Assembly: GCF_947500045.1 (NCBI RefSeq)
Contig: NZ_CANMQQ010000005.1
Location: 1 to 64,000 of the forward strand
DNA length: 64,000 nucleotides
Direction: 5' to 3'
Origin: an uncultured Ruegeria sp.
GTDB lineage: Bacteria; Pseudomonadota; Alphaproteobacteria; Rhodobacterales; Rhodobacteraceae
Shown here in pieces: positions 17,634-26,842 of this stretch. Under the pieces are notes generated by a model. The model searched no databases. It was not told the DNA's origin and worked only from the letters and a program-made list of their open reading frames with translations. The first letter of the stretch is position 1. The number at the start of each line of letters is the position of its first letter. The position numbers and the translations under genes are program-made.

Positions 17634-19310
17634 TTAGCCTGCGGCGCGTTCGTCGTCATTCGGGCGGAAGCCGATTTCGGTTGAGGCGGCGAAACGGCCA
17701 CCTCCGGCTTTTTCGATCTTACCATCGCGCAGCAACTGACCGAATGAGCGCAAGCTTTCCTCGCGATTGAACGAGTCTTGCTTGAGAGAGCGGACCTTGT
17801 TCATCAGCTGCGGGCGCGAGAACTGCTCCTGACCTTCGATGAAGGAGAGATAGGCAGCGGCGGCCTCCAGCAGGTCCGGCAAAGATTGTGCGCCTTGTTC
17901 CTGCGCGAAAGTGGCAAAACCACCTTCTTCTCCGGCCGGGTCATCTTCGCTTGAGGTGACGCGACGCGGAGTGACAGGGCCGGTATCAGCATCCTCGGTA
18001 TCGATGCGCTGTTCAGCAACCAGCTTTAAAGGAGCGGTCGATTCGGCGCTTGGACGCTTGCTGGTGACTTCGACTGCGGGACGGCGCGGATTGACGACCG
18101 AGGCCAAATCGCCGCGATACTCATCCTCTGGCGTCTGTGTCTCGTCGCCACCTTTTGCACGTTCCGCTTCGGTCGCAGCAACAGCCGTGCGCAGATGCGA
18201 ATATGTTTCACGCTGATCGGTTGTCGCGGGATCGTCCAGTTGAACTTCCGCCTTGTCCATCAGGCGCGAGACGTCCTGATCTGGTTCGGAGATATCGGGC
18301 AGGTCGGCGATGTTTGCCTCCAGCTCGGATTCGACCAGTGCGATCTCATCCAGTAAAAGCGCTTCTTCTTCAACCGAGATGATGCCATGATCCAAGCCGT
18401 CCAAAGCCTCGGTCGTGACGTTGCCGTCATCTTCACCAAGAATGTTCGACGGGTCTTCTTCTTGGGTTTCGGCTGTTTCTTCATCAAGGTCCGAAAACAG
18501 CACGTCGTTTTCTGTGACCTCGACCGCGGCGGGCTCTGCCGCATCGGTTTCTTCGGCACTGTCTTCAGCATCGACCTCAGCAACCAAAGCAGTCACATCA
18601 TCTTCGATTTCCTCGTCAGTGACATCGGTGGCCTCAAACTCAGCAACATGCGTTTCTTCCAGAGCTGTCGGTTCGACAATGTCTTCCGCCTGCTCCGGTT
18701 CGGTTGTCAGGTCGGGCTCGGGCGTCGGGATGCTGTCCTCGGCCTCGGTGGTTTCTTCCAGATCAGCAGGGTCTAGCGCGCCTGCCTCGAACGCGGCAGA
18801 AATCGCATCAACCTGCGGTTTCACTGGCTGCAGATAGCTGGTGTCTTCGTCTTCTGAATAGGCAGCCGGGGCTTCATCGGAATGCGAAACAACAGCCCGG
18901 ATGCGCTGGAGCTTGGCCGCGATACTGTCAGCCGCAGGTGCGGGTTCAGCTTCGGCCGGTGCAGGGGTAGGGGGCACCATATCGGCGGTTTGAACGGGCG
19001 CGGGCTTTGATGCGGGCGCGACCGCGGCGGGGGTCGGTGCTGAGGGCGCATTGGTTTCAGTGGCTCGCAGCAGCAGGCCGGTATCATGCTGGCTGGCTTC
19101 CACCTTGCGTGCGACATCGCGCTGGGCGATGCGGGTCAGCATTTCGGCATCGGGCTGCGGAGGTTCAGAACCAAAATAGCGGTCATCCGCCGCAAGATCC
19201 CGGAAATACTCGGCAATGGCTTTCATCGTTTCAAATGAATCGTCGAAGCCTTCGAGGGTGCACGAGAAGGTTCCATATGAAACGGTAAGCACCTTGTTGT
19301 TCTGTACCAT
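17634..19310 (-). CDS. Long acidic protein of unknown function
   Basis: 558 residues. The N-terminus (1-70) is conserved-looking: MVQNNKVLTVSYGTFSCTLE, then FDDSFETMKAIAEYFRDLAA. Residues about 100-420 are low-complexity, rich in Glu, Asp, Ala, Thr, Val, with no hydrophobic segment. The C-terminal 120 residues (FAQEQGAQSLPDLLEAAAAY, later GQLLRDGKIEKAGGGRFAAS) look like a folded helical domain. Close relatives occur in Roseobacter genomes, sometimes labelled CheA-like, but no histidine kinase motif is visible. Start at 19310 chosen because AAGGA stands ten bases before this ATG and only one before the ATG at 19319. Confidence 0.75.
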   Translation of the reverse strand: MVQNNKVLTVSYGTFSCTLEGFDDSFETMKAIAEYFRDLAADDRYFGSEPPQPDAEMLTRIAQRDVARKVEASQHDTGLLLRATETNAPSAPTPAAVAPASKPAPVQTADMVPPTPAPAEAEPAPAADSIAAKLQRIRAVVSHSDEAPAAYSEDEDTSYLQPVKPQVDAISAAFEAGALDPADLEETTEAEDSIPTPEPDLTTEPEQAEDIVEPTALEETHVAEFEATDVTDEEIEDDVTALVAEVDAEDSAEETDAAEPAAVEVTENDVLFSDLDEETAETQEEDPSNILGEDDGNVTTEALDGLDHGIISVEEEALLLDEIALVESELEANIADLPDISEPDQDVSRLMDKAEVQLDDPATTDQRETYSHLRTAVAATEAERAKGGDETQTPEDEYRGDLASVVNPRRPAVEVTSKRPSAESTAPLKLVAEQRIDTEDADTGPVTPRRVTSSEDDPAGEEGGFATFAQEQGAQSLPDLLEAAAAYLSFIEGQEQFSRPQLMNKVRSLKQDSFNREESLRSFGQLLRDGKIEKAGGGRFAASTEIGFRPNDDERAAG

Positions 19311-19427
19311 CAGACGCATGTCCTTTACAAACTACCAAGCCGACTGCCAGACACAGCAGCAACCGACTCGAAACTCTAGCCATGAAGCTACCATTTTGTG
19401 GTTTCATTATGTCCAAAACCGGGAATT

Positions 19428-20135
19428 ATGGTCAATCTTGTGAAATCTGGGGTGATTGTTCGGGATAACGAGCCAATTGGGCTGTTTGGCGGCGGTGAAA
19501 TCAACTCTGAGGACGTGAATCTGGTGCTGAATCGCGTCAAATGCGCCGTAGCAGCAGATGGAGGCGCGGCTGCGCTGATTGATTCGGGTCGGGTTCCGGA
19601 CGCTGTGATCGGCGATTTCGACTCGATTACGGCAGAGTATCGGGCGCAAATTCCGTGTGATCGGCTGTTCCCGATTTCCGAGCAGAACAGCACAGATTTT
19701 GACAAGGCGCTGCGTAGCATCTGTTCACCCGTAGTGCTGGCCGCCGGGTTTCTGGGCGCGCGCGTCGATCATCAGTTGGCCGCATTCAGCACGCTGGTTC
19801 GATTGCAGGACCGGCCGTGCATTTTGCTGGGCGCACGCGAGGTGATTTTTCATGCACCGCCTCGGATCAGTCTGGACCTGACTGCCGGAAATACGGTGTC
19901 CCTGTTCCCGTTGCGCCGGGTGACCGGGCGCAGCAACGGGTTGGAATGGTCGATCGACGATCTGGTGTTGATGCCTGACGGGCAGGTTGGAACCTCAAAC
20001 CGGGCGCTGGGTTCCGTCACGCTTGAGGTGGACGGGCCGGGCCTGCTGACGATTCTGCCGCGCGCCGCGCTGGATCAGGTCATGCAGGCGTTTCAGTCGG
20101 GCCAGACCGGGCGTTGGCCCGCTCGTGCAGGATGA
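19428..20135 (+). CDS. thiN: Thiamine pyrophosphokinase
   Basis: 235 residues. Converts thiamine to thiamine diphosphate with ATP. Motifs: IGLFGGGEINSEDVNLVL, CAVAADGGAAALIDSG, PDAVIGDFDSI (acidic metal-binding residues) and QNSTDFDKAL, in the order of the family. The C-terminal beta domain holds TPK-like GLEWSIDD. Start at 19428 (MVNLVKSGVIV) follows GGGAA; an upstream ATG at 19398 is possible. Its 3' end overlaps the convergent transporter gene by 56 bases. Confidence 0.9.
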   Translation: MVNLVKSGVIVRDNEPIGLFGGGEINSEDVNLVLNRVKCAVAADGGAAALIDSGRVPDAVIGDFDSITAEYRAQIPCDRLFPISEQNSTDFDKALRSICSPVVLAAGFLGARVDHQLAAFSTLVRLQDRPCILLGAREVIFHAPPRISLDLTAGNTVSLFPLRRVTGRSNGLEWSIDDLVLMPDGQVGTSNRALGSVTLEVDGPGLLTILPRAALDQVMQAFQSGQTGRWPARAG

Positions 20136-20994
20136 CATAAAGACCGGCGGCGATTGTGATACCAATGCCAAGTGCTGCCAGTCCGTTGGGCAGGTCGTGA
20201 AAGATCAGCCAACCGATGAGGGTGGCGACCGGGATTTCAAGATACTGCATAGGTGCCAATGTGGCCGACGGTGCATAGCGCAGCGACCACGTCATCAGCA
20301 AATGCGCAACGGTGCCCAGTACGCCGATGCCCAGCAACAGCCAGAACGTGTCTCCTGATGGCATGGACAGGGAGAACCCCGGCAAGTCAGCCCACGATCC
20401 CAAAAGAATGATCGGCAGCAGGAAAGCGGTTGCCATTGCGCCGGAAACAGCCTGAAGCGAGATCGGGTCAGTTTCTTTGGCGATCTGTCGAGTTACCAGC
20501 ATGAACAGGGAAAAGACGACCGCAACAATCAGGGGCAGCAGCGCAGGTGCGCCCACCTCTGCAAAGCTGGGCTGGATGACAAGCAGGGTGCCAACAAAGC
20601 CAACAACGCAAGCGGCCAGCCGACGGGGACCGACCTGTTCTCCCAACACGTATTTTCCGAGCAACAGCATGATGAATGGCATGACAAAGGCGATTGCAAC
20701 AGTGTCAGCCAATGGCATGTACCTGAGTGCTGTGAACATCGCAGCGATCCCGACGATGTGGAGGGCCGTTCGGATCGCGATCAATCGCACAAGCCGCGGT
20801 GTCATGCGCCAGGGCCTGGCGGTAGCCGCGATCAGCGGAATGAGGATTACCGCCTGTATCCCGAACCGAACGAGGACCAGCAGGCCCAAGGCCGTGGTTT
20901 CGCCCAACAGCTTTGCCATCCCGTCACCAAGCGGTGCGAGCACGCAAAAACCAAGCATCAAGACGATGCCAAAAACGGGACGATCCTGTGTCAT
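20080..20994 (-). CDS. DMT/EamA-family transporter
   Basis: 304 residues, ten predicted membrane helices in two EamA repeats (about 8-135 and 148-280), with the repeat ends PFIMLLLGKYVLGEQVGPRR and LEIPVATLIGWLIFHDLPNG. Exporter or permease for small metabolites, substrate unknown. Its stop lies inside thiN on the opposite strand, a 56-base convergent overlap. One of three paralogs in the window (others 31283-32185 and 62277-63179). Confidence 0.88.
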   Translation of the reverse strand: MTQDRPVFGIVLMLGFCVLAPLGDGMAKLLGETTALGLLVLVRFGIQAVILIPLIAATARPWRMTPRLVRLIAIRTALHIVGIAAMFTALRYMPLADTVAIAFVMPFIMLLLGKYVLGEQVGPRRLAACVVGFVGTLLVIQPSFAEVGAPALLPLIVAVVFSLFMLVTRQIAKETDPISLQAVSGAMATAFLLPIILLGSWADLPGFSLSMPSGDTFWLLLGIGVLGTVAHLLMTWSLRYAPSATLAPMQYLEIPVATLIGWLIFHDLPNGLAALGIGITIAAGLYVILHERANARSGPTETPA

Positions 20995-21107
20995 GCGCGC
21001 GACGCTAGCGGTTTCGCGGCAAGGTGGAAAGGATTGAAACGATGCTCAGGCGGTGCGCACTGAAGGTGCGTGCCCAACGCCTGAAAATATCTAAGTATCA
21101 GCTAAGT

Positions 21108-22481
21108 TCAGCAGTTCGGCACGTTGACGGCCAGACCACCCAACGATGTTTCTTTGTATTTCTTGTGCATGTCTTCGCCGGTCTGGCGCATGGTTTCGAT
21201 GGCAGAATCCAGCGGCATGAAGTGCTTGCCATCACCGCGCAAGGCAAGCGATGCCGCCGAGACAGCTTTGATCGCGCCAAGGCCGTTGCGTTCGATACAG
21301 GGCACTTGCACAAGACCCGCCACCGGATCGCACGTCATGCCGAGATGATGTTCCAGCGCGATTTCAGCGGCGTTCTCCACCTGCTCGGGCGTACCGCCCA
21401 TGACGGCACACATACCAGCCGCCGCCATGGCAGAGGCGCTGCCGACCTCGGCCTGACATCCTGCCTCGGCCCCCGAGATCGAAGCGTTGAACTTGACCAA
21501 CCCGCCAATGGCTGCCGCCGTAAGCAGGAAGTCCTCGATATGGTTTTCAGATGCGCCCGGAACGTGGTCGAGATAATACCGCAGAACCGATGGCAAAACG
21601 CCCGCTGCACCATTGGTAGGTGCCGTGACGACTTGGCCGCCGGCTGCGTTTTCCTCGTTCACCGCCATCGCATAGACGCTCATCCAGTCGTTGATCGTGT
21701 GTGGCGCGTTCAGGTTCATGCCACGTTCCGCCAGCAGGGCATCGTGAATCCCCTTGGCGCGACGGCGCACGCTGAGGCCTCCGGGCAAGATGCCATCGGT
21801 TTTCAGGCCGCGTTCGATGCAATCGTTCATGACCTGCCACAGACGGGCCGAGCCCTTGGCAAAACTGTCCGGGCACCCGCGTGCAATTTCATTTTCGCGC
21901 TTCATCTGCGCGATGGACTTGCCGGTGTCCTTGGCCATCTGCAGCATTTCGGCAGCCGATTTGAACGGGAAAGGGATCGGATCGCCCTCTTCGGTCGCTT
22001 TACCTTCGGCCAGTTCTTCTTCGGTCAGGACAAATCCGCCACCGATCGAGTAGTAGACCTGTCGTAGGATGACATCGCCCTGCGCGTCGGTGGCCATCAG
22101 GATCATGCCGTTGGCGTGGCCGGGTAGGTTGGTATCGTAGTCAAAGATCAGGTCGGTCTTGGGGTCGAAGCTCAGGGTTGGAAGACCTTCGGGTGTCACC
22201 GTGTGCGTCTCGGCTATTGCAGCCAGCGCGGCCTCAGCTTTGTTGCTGTCATAGGTATCGGGAACAAATCCGGCGAGCCCCAGTATCGTGGCGCGATCTG
22301 TGGCGTGCCCCACACCTGTAAAGGCCAGCGAGCCGTGCAACGACCCGCGCAGGCCCGCGAATTCAAACGGCGAGGCGCGCATGAGGTCAAGGAACCGCGC
22401 GGCAGCCACCATGGGGCCCATGGTGTGTGACGAGGACGGGCCGATGCCCACTTTGAACATATCGAATACAGAGAGAAACAT
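21108..22481 (-). CDS. sdaA: L-serine ammonia-lyase (iron-sulfur)
   Basis: 457 residues, single-chain type. Deaminates serine to pyruvate. N-terminal beta domain [20 protein letters not shown] with GPM. The catalytic domain has [20 protein letters not shown] and [16 protein letters not shown], whose cysteines hold the 4Fe-4S cluster. One base separates its start from the stop of the upstream GST gene, so the pair forms an operon. Confidence 0.96.
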   Translation of the reverse strand: MFLSVFDMFKVGIGPSSSHTMGPMVAAARFLDLMRASPFEFAGLRGSLHGSLAFTGVGHATDRATILGLAGFVPDTYDSNKAEAALAAIAETHTVTPEGLPTLSFDPKTDLIFDYDTNLPGHANGMILMATDAQGDVILRQVYYSIGGGFVLTEEELAEGKATEEGDPIPFPFKSAAEMLQMAKDTGKSIAQMKRENEIARGCPDSFAKGSARLWQVMNDCIERGLKTDGILPGGLSVRRRAKGIHDALLAERGMNLNAPHTINDWMSVYAMAVNEENAAGGQVVTAPTNGAAGVLPSVLRYYLDHVPGASENHIEDFLLTAAAIGGLVKFNASISGAEAGCQAEVGSASAMAAAGMCAVMGGTPEQVENAAEIALEHHLGMTCDPVAGLVQVPCIERNGLGAIKAVSAASLALRGDGKHFMPLDSAIETMRQTGEDMHKKYKETSLGGLAVNVPNC

Positions 22482-22482
22482 G

Positions 22483-23184
22483 TCAGGTAGCTGAACCTTC
22501 TGGAGGATTGGCGTAAGTCGGAGAAGTGAAGGGTGTCACCCCCAGCCCCTCGGCGGCGATGGCCGCGCGGGTTGCCGGGCGCATTTCAAGTTGCTGCAGT
22601 ATTTTTTGCAGATACGGCGTATCAGCCAGTTGAAACCAGCTGCGATCAGCCTGCGTCGGATAAAGCGCCATCCAGCGCATCATGCAGGCAATGTATATTG
22701 TCAGAGCCGAGGGCTGCTGCGCACTGAACCAATCAGGTGCCTCTTGGGCCAGGGCATCCAGCAGACGCAGATGTTGGCGCAACCGGGGGCGAATTCCGGC
22801 GCGCAATGTCTCGGCCTGTGCTGCGGCGACGTATTTCTCAGGGTAGAAGAGGATACGTAAATCCGCGTGCACCGTGTTGGAAGCGAAGAACAGCCATTTC
22901 AGGAACGCCGCCCGATCAGGGCTGCCTGCAGCGGGTGCCATAGCCCCATGGGCATCGGCCAGCCACAGCAGGATTGCGGCAGTCTCAAAAAGCGGTCCCT
23001 GCGAGGTTTCCAATACAGGAATCAGCCCGTTGGGATTCAAGGCGCGGTAGGCCACACTGTCCTGTACGTTAAGGGTACGATCGACCAGCGCGGTCTCGTA
23101 GGGTAAATCCATCTCCTCCAACGCCAGTCGGATCACCAGCGAGGCGTTGTCGGGGGCATAATGAAGGCGGTAAGGCGAATCCAT
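22483..23184 (-). CDS. Glutathione S-transferase family protein
   Basis: 233 residues. N-terminal thioredoxin fold (residues about 1-80) with YRLHYAPDNASLVIRLALEE and the cis-Pro/ETAAI element (GLIPVLETSQGPLFETAAIL). The helical C-terminal domain is about 90-215. The active residue is probably Ser or Asn near SLVIR rather than Cys. Operon partner of sdaA. Substrate unknown; one of three GST-like genes in the window. Confidence 0.88.
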   Translation of the reverse strand: MDSPYRLHYAPDNASLVIRLALEEMDLPYETALVDRTLNVQDSVAYRALNPNGLIPVLETSQGPLFETAAILLWLADAHGAMAPAAGSPDRAAFLKWLFFASNTVHADLRILFYPEKYVAAAQAETLRAGIRPRLRQHLRLLDALAQEAPDWFSAQQPSALTIYIACMMRWMALYPTQADRSWFQLADTPYLQKILQQLEMRPATRAAIAAEGLGVTPFTSPTYANPPEGSAT

Positions 23185-23232
23185 GGCGTCTATCTAGGGT
23201 GTTTGATGCGCAGTATAGGGGCTGATTGCGAC

Positions 23233-23248
23233 GTTTCCTATAGGAAAC
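23233..23248. promoter_or_regulatory. Perfect 16-bp palindrome between GST and rpiA
   Basis: GTTTCCTATAGGAAAC, fully symmetric, flanked by GCGAC on the left and GTCGC on the right, so symmetry continues with a small offset. In the divergent GST/rpiA gap, 49 bases upstream of the GST start and 104 upstream of rpiA. Could be an operator for an unidentified dimeric regulator. Confidence 0.55.
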
Positions 23249-23351
23249 TCGTCGCTCAGCGACATGATTGCGCAGTTGCGGGGTGAATTGCCTCTCGCAG
23301 TTGTGCTGGGCATTCCGTATAAGTCCGTCAGTATTCTGAGGGGAAGCTGCT

Positions 23352-24137
23352 ATGACCAAGGATTTGTCGCCCATCGACAAAGCGAAATACGTTGCGGCCT
23401 GCCACGCTGCTGAACTTGTTCAAAGTGGAATGCGCGTGGGTCTGGGGACCGGATCGACCGCTGCATGGCTGGTTCAGCGCCTGGGTGAGCGGGTGCGCGA
23501 CGAGGGGTTGACGATCAGAGGTGTTCCAACCTCGACCGCGACAGCACAATTGGCGCGGGAAGAGGGGATCGAGGTGATCTCATTGGATCAGGCCGGATGG
23601 CTGGATCTGACAATCGATGGCGCGGATGAGTTCGATGGGGAATTCAACCTGATCAAAGGTGGCGGTGCCGCGTTACTGCAGGAAAAGATCGTGGCCACGG
23701 CCAGTGATCAGATGGTGGTGATCGCCGACGCAGGTAAAGAGGTGGAAACGCTGGGCGCGTTCCCCTTACCGGTAGAGGTGATCCCATTTGGCTGGCAGAC
23801 CACACGCACGCTGATCGAAGAGACACTGGACACGATGGATGTTCTTGGCACTTCGGTCACGCTGCGTATGAATGGAGAGGCCCCCAAGGTCACGGATGAA
23901 GGCAATCACATTCTGGATCTGCATCTCAAGCGGATCGGCAACGCGCGGCAGTTGGCGCTGGTGATGAACCAGATCCCTGGCGTGGTTGAGAACGGGTTGT
24001 TCATCGATATCTGTGACAAGGTCATTGTCGGCTATGGTGATGGTCGGGTAGAGCTCCGCGACCTTAATGAAGGCACCGTTCTAACAGATATGCCGGGTGA
24101 AGGCGGGGACAACCTGTTTTCTGATCTGGCGGACTAG
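23352..24137 (+). CDS. rpiA: Ribose-5-phosphate isomerase A
   Basis: 261 residues. Interconverts ribose 5-phosphate and ribulose 5-phosphate. Motifs: GLGTGSTAAWLVQRLG (phosphate binding), LTIDGADEFDGEFNLIKGGG with catalytic Asp/Glu, and ALLQEKIVA. GGGGAAGC precedes the ATG. Followed after 131 bases by gor, same strand. Confidence 0.97.
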   Translation: MTKDLSPIDKAKYVAACHAAELVQSGMRVGLGTGSTAAWLVQRLGERVRDEGLTIRGVPTSTATAQLAREEGIEVISLDQAGWLDLTIDGADEFDGEFNLIKGGGAALLQEKIVATASDQMVVIADAGKEVETLGAFPLPVEVIPFGWQTTRTLIEETLDTMDVLGTSVTLRMNGEAPKVTDEGNHILDLHLKRIGNARQLALVMNQIPGVVENGLFIDICDKVIVGYGDGRVELRDLNEGTVLTDMPGEGGDNLFSDLAD

Positions 24138-24268
24138 GGTTGGAACAAGTGTTGCGGTAAGCAGCGGAAGAAAAAACGCTATTTCGACCCTTGGGGGGTT
24201 GGCTGTTTGGATTTCGCGCCCAGATATCCAATGAAATATTGCCAAGCGGTAAATAAAGGAACGTATGT

Positions 24269-25627
24269 ATGAGCTTTGACTATGATCTGTTCGTCATCGG
24301 AGGTGGCTCGGGCGGGGTCCGCGCGGCACGCGTGGCGGCGGGCGAGAACGGGGCCAAGGTGGCGCTGGCGGAAGAGGATCGTTACGGCGGAACATGCGTG
24401 ATCCGGGGGTGTGTGCCCAAGAAACTGATGGTTTTTGCCAGCGAATTTTCCGGGATGGTTGGCGATGCACAGGCCTTTGGCTGGGACATCCGGGCCGGCG
24501 CCTTCGACTGGAATATCTTCCACGACAAGCTGGTGGCCGAGTTGGACCGGCTGGAAAGTGTCTATCGCAATATCCTTAAGAACAATGGCGTCGAAAGCTT
24601 TGATCAGCGGGCCCGCGTGGTTGATCCGCATACTGTCGAATTGGCTGATGGCACCCGCAAGACCGCCAAACACATTCTGATCGCCACCGGCGGACGCCCG
24701 GTTGTGCCCGAATTTCCGGGCTCGGACCTGGCGATCACCTCGAATGAGATTTTCCATCTGGAGAAACTGCCCGAATCCATCTTGATCGTTGGTGGCGGGT
24801 ACATCGCCAGTGAGTTTGCCGGGATCATGAATGGGTTGGGGGTGAAGACCACTCAGTTCTATCGCGGCACGCAAATCCTGCGCGGTTTTGACGAAGAGGC
24901 CCGTGGCCTGATCTGCGATGAGATGCGCAATAATGGCATCGATGTCCGGCTGGAAACCAACGTCGTTGAGATGGCCAAGGACGGCGACAAAGTCCGTGTC
25001 AAAGCCACCGATGGCAGCGAAGACCGGTTCGATGTGGTGATGTATGCGACGGGTCGCGCACCCAATGCGGATGATCTGGGGCTTGAATCCTTGGGCGTTG
25101 CACGCGGTCGCAAGGGCGAGATCATCGTGGATGCGTACAGCCAGACCGGCGTACCTTCGATCTATGCGATTGGTGATGTGACGGATCGGGTGAACCTGAC
25201 ACCGGTCGCGATCCGCGAAGGCATGGCCTTTGTTGAAACCGTCTTCAAAGGCAATCCGACACCAGTGGATCACGAACTAATCCCAACCGCGATTTTCACC
25301 CAGCCGGAAATGGGCACCGTGGGTCTGAGCGAAGAAGAGGCTGCGGCGCAGGAACCGATCGAGGTCTATGCGACATCGTTCAAGCCTATGCAAAAGTCAT
25401 TTGCGGGCGGCTCGCAGCGGGTGTTGATGAAGCTCATCGTGTCGCAGGCGACGCGCAAGGTGTTGGGATGTCATATCGTGGCACCTGGCGCAGGTGAGAT
25501 GATCCAGATGGCCGGTATCGCCGTTAAGATGGGCGCGACCAAGGAAGATTTCGATCGTACGGTTGCGGTTCATCCGGTGATGGCCGAAGAACTGGTGACA
25601 ATGCGGCAACCTGTACGCACGGCTTGA
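24269..25627 (+). CDS. gor: Glutathione reductase
   Basis: 452 residues, NADPH-dependent flavoprotein disulfide reductase. FAD site FVIGGGSGGVRAARVAAG, redox pair C43-X4-C48 in GGTCVIRGCVPKKL, NADPH fold ILIVGGGYIASEFAGIMNGL, FAD site YAIGDVT, and the C-terminal catalytic His-Glu in AVHPVMAEELVTM. AAAGGAACG precedes the start. Keeps glutathione reduced, in line with the GST genes around it. Confidence 0.96.
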   Translation: MSFDYDLFVIGGGSGGVRAARVAAGENGAKVALAEEDRYGGTCVIRGCVPKKLMVFASEFSGMVGDAQAFGWDIRAGAFDWNIFHDKLVAELDRLESVYRNILKNNGVESFDQRARVVDPHTVELADGTRKTAKHILIATGGRPVVPEFPGSDLAITSNEIFHLEKLPESILIVGGGYIASEFAGIMNGLGVKTTQFYRGTQILRGFDEEARGLICDEMRNNGIDVRLETNVVEMAKDGDKVRVKATDGSEDRFDVVMYATGRAPNADDLGLESLGVARGRKGEIIVDAYSQTGVPSIYAIGDVTDRVNLTPVAIREGMAFVETVFKGNPTPVDHELIPTAIFTQPEMGTVGLSEEEAAAQEPIEVYATSFKPMQKSFAGGSQRVLMKLIVSQATRKVLGCHIVAPGAGEMIQMAGIAVKMGATKEDFDRTVAVHPVMAEELVTMRQPVRTA

Positions 25628-25699
25628 TTTGCAAGCGCGCGCACACACGTTACAAGGGACCCCGTGATCACACGGGCCTAGACAAAGGAAAAGACACAA

Positions 25700-26842
25700 A
25701 TGGCGGGCAACAGCGGCGGCCCCTGGGGGGGCGGAGGCTCTTCTGGTGGCGGAGGAAATCGGGGTAACAACGGGGATGGGCGCAAGCCCCCTGAAAACGA
25801 TGGCCCGCAGATCCCCGAGATCGATGAGCTGATGAAGAAAGGCCAAGAGCAGCTGCGCGTCCTGATGGGCGGTCGTGGCGGCGGTGGCCGAGGCACCAAT
25901 GGTTCGGGCGGCGGCGGTGGTCCGGCGTTTACTAAAGGGACCATTGCAATCGGATTGCTTGTAGCGGCCGGTTTGTGGGGGCTGGCGAGTTTTTATACCG
26001 TCAAGCCTGAAGAGCAGTCGGTTGAGTTGTTCCTGGGTGAATTCTCGGCCGTTGGAAATCCGGGTCTGAACTTCGCGCCGTGGCCGCTTGTGACCGCCGA
26101 GGTTATCGCGGTGACCAGTGAACGAAACGAAGATATGGGTGGTGCGCGCGGCAGCGACGATGGCCTGATGCTGACAGGTGATGAAAACGTCGTCGATATC
26201 GATTACCAGGTTGTCTGGAACATCAACGATCCAGCGAAATATCTGTTCAACCTGCGTAATCCGCAACTTACGATCCAGGCCGTGTCGGAATCAGCTATGC
26301 GCGAAATTATCGCGCAAAGTGAGCTGGCACCGATCCTCAACCGAGATCGCGGCATCATCGCTGAGCGCCTGCAAGAGTTGATACAGTCCACAATGGACAG
26401 CTATAACTCTGGCGTAAACATTGTCCGCGTGAACTTTGATAAAGCTGATCCACCGCAGGACGTGATTGCTGCGTTCCGGGATGTTCAGGCCGCCGCGCAA
26501 GAACGTGACCGACTGCAAAACGTCGCTGACGCCTATGCCAACCGCGTGCTGGCCGAGGCGCGTGGTGAAGCGGCACAGATTCTGGAAGAAGCCGAAGGGT
26601 ATCGTGCCCAGCAGATCAACAGTGCTCAGGGTGAGGCCAGCCGCTTTAGCGCGGTTCTCGAAGAATATTCCAAAGCGCCAGATGTGACCCGAAAGCGTCT
26701 GTATCTGGAGCGGATGGAGCAGATTCTGGGTGACGTCGACAAGATTATTCTGGACCAGAACTCGGGCGGTCAAGGGCAGGGCGTCGTGCCTTATCTGCCG
26801 CTGAACGAGCTGCGTCGTAACTCAGCCGGGGAGGGGAACTGA
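25700..26842 (+). CDS. hflK: FtsH modulator HflK
   Basis: 380 residues. Gly-rich N-terminal tail (residues 1-75), one membrane helix (about 79-98, TIAIGLLVAAGLWGLASF), then a prohibitin/SPFH domain and a long helical tail with LAEARGEAAQILEEAEGYRA. With HflC it forms the periplasmic cage around FtsH and tunes membrane proteolysis. AAAGGAAAAG precedes the ATG. Overlaps hflC by one base. Confidence 0.96.
   Translation: MAGNSGGPWGGGGSSGGGGNRGNNGDGRKPPENDGPQIPEIDELMKKGQEQLRVLMGGRGGGGRGTNGSGGGGGPAFTKGTIAIGLLVAAGLWGLASFYTVKPEEQSVELFLGEFSAVGNPGLNFAPWPLVTAEVIAVTSERNEDMGGARGSDDGLMLTGDENVVDIDYQVVWNINDPAKYLFNLRNPQLTIQAVSESAMREIIAQSELAPILNRDRGIIAERLQELIQSTMDSYNSGVNIVRVNFDKADPPQDVIAAFRDVQAAAQERDRLQNVADAYANRVLAEARGEAAQILEEAEGYRAQQINSAQGEASRFSAVLEEYSKAPDVTRKRLYLERMEQILGDVDKIILDQNSGGQGQGVVPYLPLNELRRNSAGEGN

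Noticed and set aside
21024..22067. Open frame of 347 codons on the plus strand
   Set aside because: Opposite sdaA, which has all family motifs; the translated product is rich in His/Arg and has no domain.
24179..25273. Open frame of 364 codons on the minus strand
   Set aside because: It lies fully opposite gor, which has every glutathione reductase motif. The frame is a by-product of GC-rich codon use.
25720..25920. GGC/GGT-rich repeat tract
   Set aside because: Encodes the Gly-rich N-terminal tail of HflK, a normal feature of the family.
25397..26266. Open frame of 289 codons on the minus strand
   Set aside because: Spans the gor/hflK junction in antisense; product is Arg/His/Cys-rich and not protein-like.
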